From positions 51,974,873 to 52,038,872 of the forward strand of contig OZ022257.1 of assembly GCA_963978905.1 (NCBI GenBank): a stretch of 64,000 nucleotides of DNA, in the 5' to 3' direction. Positions within the stretch are counted from its first letter, which is position 1; each line of letters opens with the position of its first letter. The translations under genes and the position numbers were made by a program. This document shows, one piece after another, positions 40,545 through 50,888 of this stretch. The notes beneath the pieces are model-generated. The model had not been told where the DNA came from. It did not search any database and was given only the letters and a program-made list of their open reading frames with translations. The stretch comes from Trichostrongylus colubriformis (taxonomy: Eukaryota; Nematoda; Chromadorea; Rhabditida; Trichostrongylidae).

Positions 40545-41335
40545 AACCCCGGCGTTCATCTATAATTGCAGGATCTCCTCTTATTGAGATATCTCTCCTA
40601 TTGCCTTTAGGGGCCGGCCCGTACGGCACATGCATGAGTGGGAAAATATCGGTGATGAAAAAAACTGGAAACATTCTGAAGCACTCGTTATCAGATTTGG
40701 AAAAAACGATAAACGAAACAGAAGAATAGATGGCAGGGAAAGCTGTTCACATTTGACCATGAATAACTAACAAAAGAAAAGTATGCCACATGCAGGATAT
40801 CTGGGAAGTGAGAGGGGGCATCCCACTATATACATATACATTATTTTTTCCTGAACTTAAAAGAGGAAAGGCACGCCTTCCCTCCTCCACCAAGGCGTAG
40901 GCAAGAATATACGCCAGAATGTGCAGGTTGACTCCTCGAAAATCCCTCCAACATACTTAGATGTGCATCTTTTTATAGGATGTTCCCCATCACTCACTGC
41001 GCTTTAACCCCGGCTTTTTTCGCATCATTCCAAGAACCGCGAGCGTCATCTCCCATCCCCCCGATTTCTCATTCTACCTGAATCTTAAAATATCAAGTAA
41101 CTTACCATGGCAAAAAAGATAGCTTGAGCTGTTGGGCGAGTGGTGCAGTCCTTTGAAAACTGAAAACGGCACCAAATTAAGGAATCGCTGCTGCATCCTA
41201 CAGGGATTCACTAACCATTCCTCAAGTCGAAAACATGAACAGTGAGACGTGGCTACTGTTGAGGTAGTCTTTTATCATACGTTATCGCTGAGGTACTATT
41301 CAAGTCAGAGATAGCGTAGCAGAATGAGGCATTGT

Positions 41336-41695
41336 TCAGAGTTCGCGATTGGGGCGATTAGGCAATTGGGTAAAAAGAAAGGACACGCATTGATTGGGCG
41401 GTGTATAGCCTAATCGCTCGATCGATACGTATCTTATTCTCTCCACTCGATCATCGCCTAATCGATACGTATCTCACTGACTTCCCTAGTCTATCGGTTG
41501 CCTATTTGCCCAAAACGCATGTGGGATCGCAATTTCTGAACAGAGTCCGTGATCCAGGCGATTAAGTGCAAAAGAAATGATAGGTATCGACCTGGTTCGA
41601 GCCACCAGGCAATCAATCGAATGACCTATACGTATCTTTACTTTCTCCGTCTGACTGCCTTAGTCGCCTGGATCACGAACTCTTGAGGCCGCGTT
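41336..41695. repeat. Compound fold-back region
   Basis: GATTAGGC…CGATACGTATCTTA blocks recur in inverted and direct order (GCCTAATCGATACGTATCTC). AGTCCGTGATCCAGGCGATT near 41545 pairs with GCCTGGATCACGAACT near 41665. It looks like two nested fold-back copies of one family. Confidence 0.5.
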
Positions 41696-42114
41696 CATAC
41701 TTAGCTTAACCGACGCCGACACTGGCGGCCACGGCGTCAAAACAATGTCTTCACGCCAACGACGGCGTCAATCCGATAACGCGCTCCAGCAATAACGACC
41801 CATAATACAGTATGATGATCGTGCCGAGAACCGGCGAATTTGAATCTTGATGTAGTGCCGTTTCTAATTATTATTTTGTAATCGCTGAGACTTTTTGGCA
41901 TTACATTAAAAAAATATGAAAGTCGGGGTGCTCAGTAGTATGAATGTGAAGAAAAAAATGAATGAAACGGTCGAAAACACAAGAAGTATGACCCTCCTCC
42001 CGCTCTTGGTTTTCGAAAAAGGCAGGGCGCGCTTGAAAAAGGGGCCCTTTCACCTGAAATTTCGCAATATATGGTCTTTACAGACCCCCACCTTTTATTT
42101 GGACGACTTATATG

Positions 42115-42350
42115 AAGAGTTCGCAGGGTGTGTGCAGACATGACAGCGAATCGCGTGGTCGCCCGCGGCAAGCGGCGCGGCGGGTGCGAGTGCCAGAGGC
42201 AGGGCATGGCAGCCTTCAAGCGAGGCAGTGTGGCATGAGTGGAAGCGCAGACGTGACGCAGTCACGCTCGCGGCTCCCAAGGGCAATCGATACGGCGAGT
42301 CGAACTGGTGGCGCCGCGAAGCGGTTCGCTGTCATATCTGCACACACCCG
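42115..42350. repeat. GC-rich dispersed repeat, inverted copy of 14732-15075
   Basis: Shares GCATGGCAGCCTTCAAGCGA and the GTGTGTGCAGAC / CTGCACACACCC ends with the copy at 14732-15075, in opposite orientation. Confidence 0.6.
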
Positions 42351-43058
42351 AGTTCTCATGACCCATATTACCCCTATCACTACCTTTGAATGTGAAAGTG
42401 AAGATGACTTGTAGGACGGAGAAAAACGATGGCAGACGGAATATTTATAAATTTATTTATGTGTGCTGTGACGAGCCATCGTAAAACATGCAGCTCTAGG
42501 TGGAACTGAAGGGGCAAAAGAAACACTACTGACATACTAAGTAGGCAACATTCATAATTTCACAATAATATTATAGTCCGCTTAGGATTTTGATGACAAG
42601 CTAATCGTCACCATCAACCTAAACGCCTCTCGTTCCCATGTCTTAGTAATAATATAGTCATCTTAGGCTCCTAGGTTCCATCCAAATGACCCATTCGGGA
42701 GAGATCTTCCCCACTCAAAATATCCCTATTGCCCTTCAAATTCAATGGAAAAATCATCGTTCGATTGGCGTAAAAGTGGGATCGCAACGAAAGAGAAGGT
42801 ACAAGACCAAAATGTGAGATTGAAATCAGAAATATTTTGATGACAATCTGATCGTCAGCATCGATCTACATGTCTCTCGTCCCCATTCGCTTTCGTACAT
42901 GAGCTGCAATTCTCTACGCTGTCCCCTCGTCACCACTACCGGTATATTGCTTGTATATATTATATGGCAGCAAAAATCAAGCAATTATTCATTTATTCCA
43001 AGAGCCCTGTCAGTCAATTCAGAAAGTGAGTGTTGAACATGATTTCGAATCGTAGGAT

Positions 43059-43806
43059 TACAGGGGGTGCCAAAAAAAAGTAATTTTGCCCACGGCTCAC
43101 ATCTGCCAATTATACAAAACATAGGGAAACGAAAGAAATGGAAGTATTGGGGCAAAATATTCCCGAAATGTTCCTCTAAAAGCAGGAACAAGCTGAGACT
43201 CACTACTTTCATTTTCATAAAAATATAGAACCTTTAAGCGGCGCAGTCGGGCTTCGGAGCACCCACGGTATCAAGGTCCCCTTAAAACAGTGGAGCCGGG
43301 TTCCATGGTAGGTCTTTTGTGGGAAGCTTCCTAAGGATTAGCCCTTCGGTTCATGGAAGTCACAGAGCCCCTGCTGCTTGGACAAGGCTGCTATGGTCCG
43401 AAGTATCATTTTCATGCCCAAATCCGCCTCCGGAGGGGTTTCAGTGGTAAGTGCACGTTTTGGCTCTTGGAAACGAAGGGCGCTGGGAACCCGGAAAAAA
43501 CGGGATCCTAAAGAACACCACCCAGTATGAATCTCCTTAGGTACCCAGAGTGAACGGACCTCAGCAAGGTTGTGAACGAGGGCGACGAAATTTCGGATTT
43601 CGCCCAGTTGAGGCGACACATCTTGTTCACTATTTCCTCGCTCCCGTTCCTGCTCGTGCAGAAGGCTGCCACGGAGTATGGTGATAGAGTGAGGTCTGCT
43701 CTTGAGTCTGGGGATGTGAATACCTCAACAGAATTTGCTGTAGCTCGACTAAAGTGGGGTGAAAGTGGATGAGACAAAATTACTTTTTTTTTTGGCACCC
43801 CCTGTA
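43059..43806 (-). mobile_element. Non-autonomous Tc1/mariner-like element with CAGGGGGTGCC ends, copy 2
   Basis: Reverse-orientation copy of 1080-1831, TA-flanked and nearly the same length (748 against 752 bp). Small differences include shorter A runs in the terminal repeats and scattered substitutions. Confidence 0.82.
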
Positions 43807-43984
43807 TACTTGCGAGGTTTGTACAAAAAAAGTGAAACTACTCTTTATTCCGAAAACTCATGGAAAGTAATAAGCGAAATTAGAAGTAAAAAAACTTTAT
43901 TGGATGAATGAAATTGCCGTAATATGATTCAAGATGGTGTTCCGTAGCGAAGCCCAAGGCGTTTCTCGGATCTTATAGCGGCTC

Positions 43985-44360
43985 CATTTATGGTGCGTTT
44001 CGTTGCGGTGGGTGCCGATGGCGGAGGAGTATGTATCCTCATGTCGGGATTTTCGCACGACTACGTGCGGCGTGCGACGCAGTGTGTGAGCTATGCGCGT
44101 CGCGGTAGTTGGGTCTCAAAACGATTACACAGCAATGGTAGGGGTGCGAAACGCAGTTGGCTTGTAATCGCTTCGGAACCCAACAACATGGCACCTTAAG
44201 CTCGTCCACATTGCTTCGCTTGCGACATGCCGCGGTGCGAAAGTCCTGACATGAGGGTACACACCCACGGCGGAGTAGGCGTTAAGGGAGCGGTTAGGCA
44301 GCTTTGCGGTCCATCTCATCCTCTTCAGTGTTGCAGAGGGGTGCAAACACGTCCACGGTC
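43985..44360 (+). repeat. Dispersed fold-back repeat (GGGTCTC…CGATTAC), copy 1
   Basis: GTTGGGTCTCAAAACGATTA and TAATCGCTTCGGAACCCAAC form the inner fold-back; GCGTGCGACGCAGTGTGTGA lies outside. The block returns inverted at 47785-48030, inside the last sulfotransferase intron. A part-copy is near 37975-38085. Confidence 0.6.
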
Positions 44361-46009
44361 GTGACAGGGGGTAGGGCTTCTATTTTCTGGCTTTTTGGGC
44401 TTTTCATTCTGCTCCTTGCTGCTTCTGCTGCAGTGCTATCAATTAGCGCCTAAAATCAAGTGCAGGAGAAATGAACCAAAAATTTCTCCACTTTCATCCC
44501 GAGCCACGATCCGATCATTGCCAAAAAGTGAAGAGCGTGCCGCTGTCTCCAAAAAAAGTGACAGAAGCTTCCGTAAAAGTCCTTTTGTGTTTCAGATCTT
44601 GAGCTAAGCAGACACTTCAAGAGAATCGATGACCAAAAGCGACACTTCGGAAACTGGTCTGGACTTCTCGTTCCTTATTTTCACCAAAGTTCCATGTTTT
44701 TGGTAAGTAAAACTAGATATGAAATTTTGATATTTACAAAATTTAGTAAAATTTGTACAGTAAACGACTCAGCTCAGTGACGTTTACAAAATTTAGTAGA
44801 ATATGTACAGTAAACGGCTCAGCTCAGTGACCAAACGTATCATTTTTTAGACTGCGATACTGTAGAATACGAAAATGCATACTTTGATAAAAATCTGGAT
44901 AAAGAAAAAGAAGGAGAGAGCGTAAAGAAAGCTGGGAATACGAATATGGGTAGGGTTGCAAGGAAAAATTTTGGCTCTACTCTTGGCGCTATTCCAATCG
45001 ATCGCTCGCTGGCATATCTCAACCGGTGCCTTTCGGTTTATCCCTTTCGATCACAACCCACCATGGAAGGTTTTTGTGCAAATTTCCAAAATTCAAGTCC
45101 AGCACTAGTCTTATTTACTGAACTGGCCGGCTTCCAAATTTTCACCATAATCTATACGGACTACTGACTACGTGGATGACCTTCAATAATTCGATGAGCG
45201 GGTGTAAAATTGGCTGTAATGGAATGCTGGAACAATTCGGGGTTGAAAAGTGGGCTGGCTTTTGCCTCATCAAGAGATCAGATTTGTTGGTGTAAAATAA
45301 TGAGGATAAGGTGATCGGGCGTGAATAAATCGGTCTTGAAATGTACCATGCATTTCACATGCACTTGGAAATGTAGTGACATTTGGATGACATTTAACGG
45401 GTGCGATAGCTCACATAGATCAGTAGTCCTATAATTTAGTGTGCTTAGCCTGCTAAGCGAAGATGAGTCTGCAATTATTCCCTGCGAAACTGCAATTCGC
45501 ACTATGATGCGGTTTCACGCGTTGTCGTGCGCATTTTCAGTGAGTGTGAAATTTTCCCTCTGTGAGGCTGATCCGATAGGTTGCGTTCATACTCAGCGTA
45601 GGTGGTTTGTGGCTGCGTTCAGAGGCAGCGAGACAGTGTGGCACGGAGGAGGTTCAGAGACGAAGTAGGTAGCGAGGCAGGGTGGCATGGGCGAAGACGC
45701 AGAGACACACAGCCAAGCACTCCCGAAAGCACCGCAGAGTATAAGCACGGTCATATCACTCAGAGAGCGTTAAAAGCGAAGGGAAATTGCATGCCAAAGT
45801 GGGAGTACGCACGACGACACAAGCGACCGTACGATTTTGCAACGAGGACTTTCCGCAGACTAGAACGTCTATAATGCATGTGCGTTGCGGACGCGTCGCG
45901 GACTATAAATGCGGCTCACACCATAGTTCATTATCGAATGATGGAAAGTTTGGTAAGTCATAGAGATACTACGACCTTGAGATTGTGCAACGCCGCAAAT
46001 TCGTGCGAA

Positions 46010-46100
46010 GTGCGACTTTCAAAATCGCAGACTCGCAGAATCGCTAAATTGCGGGTTTGCAAACCGTAAAATCGCGAAGTCGCAGAATCGAAAAATCGCA
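46010..46100 (+). repeat. Degenerate short tandem repeat (AAAATCGC/AGTCGCAG)
   Basis: Units such as AAAATCGCAGACTCGCAGAA and AAAATCGCGAAGTCGCAG follow one another directly upstream of the first identified sulfotransferase exon. Confidence 0.6.
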
Positions 46101-46169
46101 AAGTAGCAAAGCCTGACGGGCCTGAGCCCACGCGAATATATGGCTGACATAATTACAGAATCTTTGCAG

Positions 46170-46312
46170 GTGGCTCCACAATATCATTTGGCTACGTGCC
46201 AAATCTCCAAAAACATGGCGACCATTCGTTTTTCTATATTTTGTTTCCTTGCCAACACTGAAAAATTCCTCAACAGTAATCATACAATCAGTACGGAGTT
46301 TTGGAATTTCAG
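46170..46312 (+). CDS. Sulfotransferase exon with phosphosulfate-binding motif
   Basis: Acceptor TCTTTGCAG, donor GTACTC. Codes for VAPQYHLATCQISKNMATIR then FSIFCFLANTEKFLNSNHTI. The C.I.KNM.T pattern is the family's PAPS loop. The last two bases join the next exon to give …FWNFSFCGNE. Confidence 0.85.
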
Positions 46313-49300
46313 GTACTCACCACCAGATGCATCTGCGTATTTTTTTTACATTCTTTTCAAGTGAAAAATGGAAGTATTGCACGGGAAAAATGAAAAAAGG
46401 GATACTGAGGCTGCATTTATACTCTGCGACGCGATTGTTTGGGTACCACAACTCGGATTGTAGCATTAAGATAATCTATCAAAATACGCCATATGCACAT
46501 GGGTACTTCAGCGATTACGTCTGAAACGAGGCACGCCACTATCGCTTCAGGAGCTGACCATCTTTACGGCGACTCCAGCTAGAACGCACCGCGCCGCATG
46601 CCGCGTTGTGAAATTCTGTCCTAACAATACCGACATATCACAATGCACTCGTCATACGAGCCCCCGAATAATCACAGAGCCCGCGTTGTGGGTGCTTTGC
46701 AGCATGCAACGATTGTATTCTTCGCGATTGCATCGCAAACTATGAATACACTTTCACCTTGTGCTCTGACGATTGAGTTATCATCGATCCTATGCGTGTG
46801 CTTTGGAACTATTTTTTATTGGGATTTCAGTTTCTGTGGAAACGAGTTTTGTCGCAATGATATGAGAGGCGCTTTGGAATCAGTAGGCGTGGACGCGACG
46901 CTGTTTGCCAACATTCGTCATCCGATTGAGCGATTTCTCAGCGGATATGTAGACAGATGTCTCAAGTAAGCGATTCAAAATTGGATTGTTCCCTTTGGCA
47001 ATGGACGCTAGCGATAAGAGAATTACATAAAAGGAATCTAATTGTTGGATGTGCTTTAAGACAAGCCAACTCGAGTGGCACAGGTGTGCGACAGGACACT
47101 CGAATTGGGTCACGGTGCTGCAAAGTTGCGTCGCCGCACGCGACAGCTTCTTTACTGCCTCTACCGTGAATTCGGTTCGCGTGCTGAGTTGTTATCTGAC
47201 CCAATCCGAGGATCCTATCGCACATGCGCCAGCACCGTAGTGACTCCCCATCAGCACATATTCGCCGCGCTTGGGTACGAGAATGCCGTAGTGTCGCATT
47301 TGACGCTTTCTGAACCATCCTCCTGAAGCATTAAAATCACCAATCCATGTGAACATGTGCTTTTCAGCCTCCAGCAATGTTTCGGATGCGGAACAGACCT
47401 GCGATGTTTTGTGGAAGCTCTTCATGTGAATCTTCTCAAGTACTACGATAATCCTACGAAAATTATGCAAAATGAAAAGCTAACACGCCTTCTTCGACAT
47501 TTCGCTCCTCAAACATGGTACGACACTGCAAAAACAAACTTTTACTGAAGGCACTTCGTGGTAGTTCACATTTCGAATTATAGGTTTTGCGATTTTAAGA
47601 ACCACAAAAATGACTACATACTTATAAAACAGCACATGGGACTAAATGGACCACGTAGAATTGCTGAAGAATACGATGCAGTGCTCAAAAGAGCAAATGT
47701 ACCAAGTGATCTTCGACAAATTATTCATAGTGAATTGCTGAGTAAGTTCTGAGTATTACTGCATGTTCGGGTGAAAGTCAGGGCGCTGAAGCTAGCACAC
47801 GAATATACCCTTATGTTAGGATTTCGCACCGCGGCATGTCACAAGCGAAGGCAAGCGAATGCGGACCAACTAAAGGCTCCATGTTGTTGGGTCCCGAAGC
47901 GATTACTAGTGAACTACTAGTGCGTATCGCGCCCCTGGCATTACCGCGTAATCGTTCTGAGACCCAAATACCGCGATGTGCATAGCTCGCATACACTGCG
48001 TCGCACGTCGGAGGGCGTTTTGAGGTAAATCCTCCACTCTTCCCCGCCTGCAGACGGACGGGGGTGAAATATCTCGAACGCTTCACCACTACCAATGACG
48101 TACAAGCTGAAACCAGGATCAGGCATGGGTCGAGAAATCCACGCGGAGAGGTCGCATTTTGGGTTAGAAAGTAAGAATGGGGTGGTATTTGAAATCCCTT
48201 TCCAGGATATCTCGACGACCATCCAGAATCTTGGACCGATCAAGGACCTCTAAAAACGGTTCTTCAGTCAATCGACTGTTATGCTCCTTGGGTCGTAATG
48301 CTAAATTTCTCGACTGAGGAGTTTTTTAGGGATGTGTCTTGAGCCTCATAGGAGCGGGTAGTCCCGGAGGCGTCAACTAGCGGGGAAACGTTTTTTTCTT
48401 CGACGTCAGATTAAACTTGACCTCCTTCTTATAAACGCGTTAAAGTGTAGAGCGCAACGGTTAGCCTTTAGGCCACGGTAGTACTTTGCGATGCCGGTGG
48501 CAGAGCGTAGCTGCGTATATCTGCGTCTCCGCCTATGCCACCGTACCTCGTTGCCTGCATTATCTCTGCATCTCCCCGTGCCACTCTATCTAGCTGCCTG
48601 TGAACGCAGCCCGCCCTGCTTGCGGTGAGCATGACCGCAGCCTTAGCGCGTTAGCGTAGTCACTTACAGTAGCGTTCAAAAATATATGCGTTTCCTTATT
48701 TCAACCATAACTTTGGCCAGCGTTTACATATCACGTTCAATTTTTTTTGTGTTTCGAAGGCAACTGTCACTCAGTTAATGAAGTTTCTCAGCCGAGTAGA
48801 ATGCAATGTGAAGGTGGAAAAATTATTTAACTGATAACGCTGAAAATGATCAACACCGCGCTCCAGTGCTGTAAAGTGCTATCATGTTCCAAATGACGGG
48901 TAGCTATGTTTTAGCCTCATTCCATTCTACTTTTTGCACAACGGCTCGTTTGGTTGGTTTATAAGCTTTTTATGGCTGATTGAATTTTCTGAAAGTTTTG
49001 CTGAGATACTTTTCATGAAGTAGCAGTTGCCCTCAAACTACAAGAAAAACGCGTTTGTAAACGTCGAAAAGAATTATGGTCAAGGTCCAAAACCGCATAT
49101 AATTTTGACCACTACTTTATATAGAAGCAACTAGGCAAAGCGTCGGATATAAACTCCCATTTTTGCAATTTTAAGCAAATATTCTATACGAAATTATTGT
49201 GCCAGAAAAGTAATTGCGGAAACACGAACTCACCAGAGTATTACAGTCCCTTACCCTCAACTTATATGATGAAATCTAGGGTTACAAGGTTCACATCATA

Positions 49301-49480
49301 TTCTCCTGAACCATCGGCATTGATTGACGAGATTGCCTTACAGAAGGAAAGACAAAGCATTCCACGAACGGATCAAGTGGTAAAATCAATGCACGTCAAC
49401 AACTCCTCGCAGATTCATATCTCATGGAACACGTAATGCAAATGTATTATTATGATTTTATTGAATTTGGATTCTTTTGA
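46170..49480 (+). CDS. Carbohydrate sulfotransferase family protein (nematode-expanded group)
   Basis: Exons 46170-46312, 46831-46965, 47368-47517, 47584-47741 and 49344-49480 join in phase, giving about 240 residues and a TGA stop. Motifs in order: CQISKNMATI (5'-phosphosulfate-binding segment), ANIRHPIERFLSGYVDRC (3'-phosphate-binding segment), the CFGCG Cys pair, HFAPQTWFCDF, and a C-terminal IN..QQL…MQMYYYDF. These match the Golgi PAPS-dependent carbohydrate sulfotransferases of the Sulfotransfer_2 type, with the many nematode members as closest relatives. The enzyme would move sulfate from PAPS to a glycan; the acceptor cannot be told. The N-terminal exon with the membrane anchor is missing from my model. 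A polyadenylation signal AATAAA lies at 49620-49625. The gene converges on gene 2. Confidence 0.85.
46831..46965 (+). CDS. Sulfotransferase exon with RHPIERFLSGY
   Basis: Acceptor GGGATTTCAG, donor GTAAGC. Codes for FCGNEFCRNDMRGALESVGV, then DATLFANIRHPIERFLSGYV and DRCL. RxPxxRxxSxY is the classic 3'-phosphate-binding motif. Confidence 0.9.
47368..47517 (+). CDS. Sulfotransferase exon with CFGCG and HFAPQ
   Basis: Acceptor CTTTTCAG, donor GTACGA. Codes for LQQCFGCGTDLRCFVEALHV then NLLKYYDNPTKIMQNEKLTR and LLRHFAPQT. Phase matches both neighbours. Confidence 0.9.
47584..47741 (+). CDS. Sulfotransferase exon with CDF
   Basis: Follows a 66-nt intron. Codes for FCDFKNHKNDYILIKQHMGL then NGPRRIAEEYDAVLKRANVP and SDLRQIIHSELL. 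Donor GTAAGT at 47742. Confidence 0.88.
47742..49343 (+). other. Last sulfotransferase intron, 1.6 kb, repeat-bearing
   Basis: Runs from GTAAGT to TGCCTTACAG. It holds an inverted copy of the 43985-44360 repeat (47785-48030) and a reversed copy of the 546-716 fold-back (48480-48665). The other three introns are 66-518 nt. Confidence 0.75.
49344..49480 (+). CDS. Sulfotransferase last exon
   Basis: Codes for GKTKHSTNGSSGKINARQQL then LADSYLMEHVMQMYYYDFIE and FGFF, stop TGA. The KHST…YYYDF…FG pattern is the usual C-terminus of the nematode family. The phase fits exon 47584-47741. Confidence 0.85.
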
Positions 49481-50786
49481 GAATAATAATGAAAAGTACA
49501 GTATGCCAAGCACCCAGGAAGCACCTTTGCATCAATGTAAAAATCAACTGGTGCGCATAATATTACAGAAATATTCCCAAAAACTTTCGAGACTTTTGAG
49601 GGGTCTTTTGAGTTTTTTGAATAAATACTTCGGAGCCTAAATTGTTTTTGAACAATTAGATAATCATGAGACTCCGGAACAGCACAATATTGAATATTAA
49701 TGTAAAAATCTGTTTAAAATTTTTATTTTCTATTCAATCGAGTCACAGTTCTTTTTCCTTCAAAATCTATAGAATTCCATTACTGTACTATGTAAGTGAC
49801 ATCATGTTAGTAGTATGTGAAATTTGGAAGACTAGACATTTGAGCATGTTTACAACAATAAGCGAATTCAACGGTATGGAATAGAAAAAAAAACATACGT
49901 GAAAAATTCCTGAAAAAAATGAAAAAAATGAAATTATTTTCTCTAGCACATGTACAAACATTGCGAACAGCTACAGAACACATTGATATAACATAAAAGC
50001 TGAGTTAAACTTAGAAGAATCTGTCGTAAGTTTTCTAAAAATAAGCCAGAAGTGACAAACAAATTTGTGTATGGCCTTTCAAATATTGTCTATGCTGAAT
50101 TCAGTTCGCGGGCTGGGAGGCGCCATTCTCGACCGCACAGCAATGGCGCCGTCGCGAGCGATGGCCCGCGACGCTGTGCTTCCGCGCAACGAACATGAGT
50201 TATTTTGCGAATGTCGCGCGCGGTGATCAAGCTTTGGTGCGAATACCGCGTGCGATGATCAAATGCAGGTGCGACGCTGCAAATGACGCCTTCCGTCCGA
50301 CAAATCTGATTTTAACTTTTGCAAACTTGTAGTTGACTGTGGCTGCGTTCAAATCCAGAAAGCAGTGTAAGGCTGCTCTCGTAACCTCATACAAATTCAC
50401 AACTATCGTGATTGCCGCAACACACTCGCACTAAGTCAAAAAAAATCGATTGAGAAGTCTGCGCTGCGGTGCGTTGCGGCAATCAGATTGTTGGGATCTC
50501 GTTTAGTATAAATGCAAGCTGAGGATCGATCCACTAATCGGCGAGATTGTGAAACAGCTTCTGCTTTTACGAACCAAATAATTTCCCTGAATAGTGGTTA
50601 AAAAAGTGAAAAAGGGTGAAATTCCGCCCACATGCTTGCTCGGCAAGGCTGATAAGGGCAAAATGCCAGAATTATCTCTCATGCATGGGACTCCCTTATT
50701 TTGAAAATTTCAATACTCTCTGAATAAAGCAGATTGCTACAAATTGTTCTAGACTACATGTGCAGTTCGGCATAGGGCTGACAGGA
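49481..50786. other. Convergent spacer between the sulfotransferase and gene 2
   Basis: Contains the AATAAA for the sulfotransferase (49620-49625). Around 50105-50270 is a GC-rich block with GGCGCCATTCTCGACCGCAC pairing loosely with its neighbour (GCAATGGCGCCGTCGCGAG). I see no clear AATAAA on the minus strand for gene 2. Nothing else recognised. Confidence 0.5.
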
Positions 50787-50888
50787 TCAAGCAACTGGTT
50801 TCAAGCCAATGAGAACTGATATAGCTACAGCAGTTCCGATCGCTACCACAATAAAGAAGAGCAGGATGAAAACCTGGAGGCGTTGCGT
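50787..50888 (-). CDS. Gene 2, last exon with C-terminal transmembrane helix
   Basis: Acceptor ACTTTCCAG, phase 0. Codes for TQRLQVFILLFFIVVAIGTA then VAISVLIGLKPVA and a TGA stop. The helix is about 22 residues. Gene 1 has no counterpart. Confidence 0.85.
   Translation of the reverse strand, partial: TQRLQVFILLFFIVVAIGTAVAISVLIGLKPVA

Larger units (their letters stand above)
35477..46169. other. Spacer between gene 1 and the sulfotransferase, repeat-rich
   Basis: No confident exon. The first exons of gene 1 (minus strand) and of the sulfotransferase (plus strand) should lie here if their promoters are divergent. Identified content: repeats at 36800-36935, 37092-37800, 38937-39047, 40136-40544, 40858-40990, 41336-41695, 42115-42350, 43059-43806, 43985-44360 and 45575-45765. 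A minus-strand open stretch at 35766-35951 is followed by AATAAA on the same strand, but I recognise no protein. Confidence 0.5.

Noticed and set aside
49197..49436. 79-codon plus-strand open frame
   Set aside because: It overlaps the last sulfotransferase exon in a different frame. The exon frame matches the family; this one does not.
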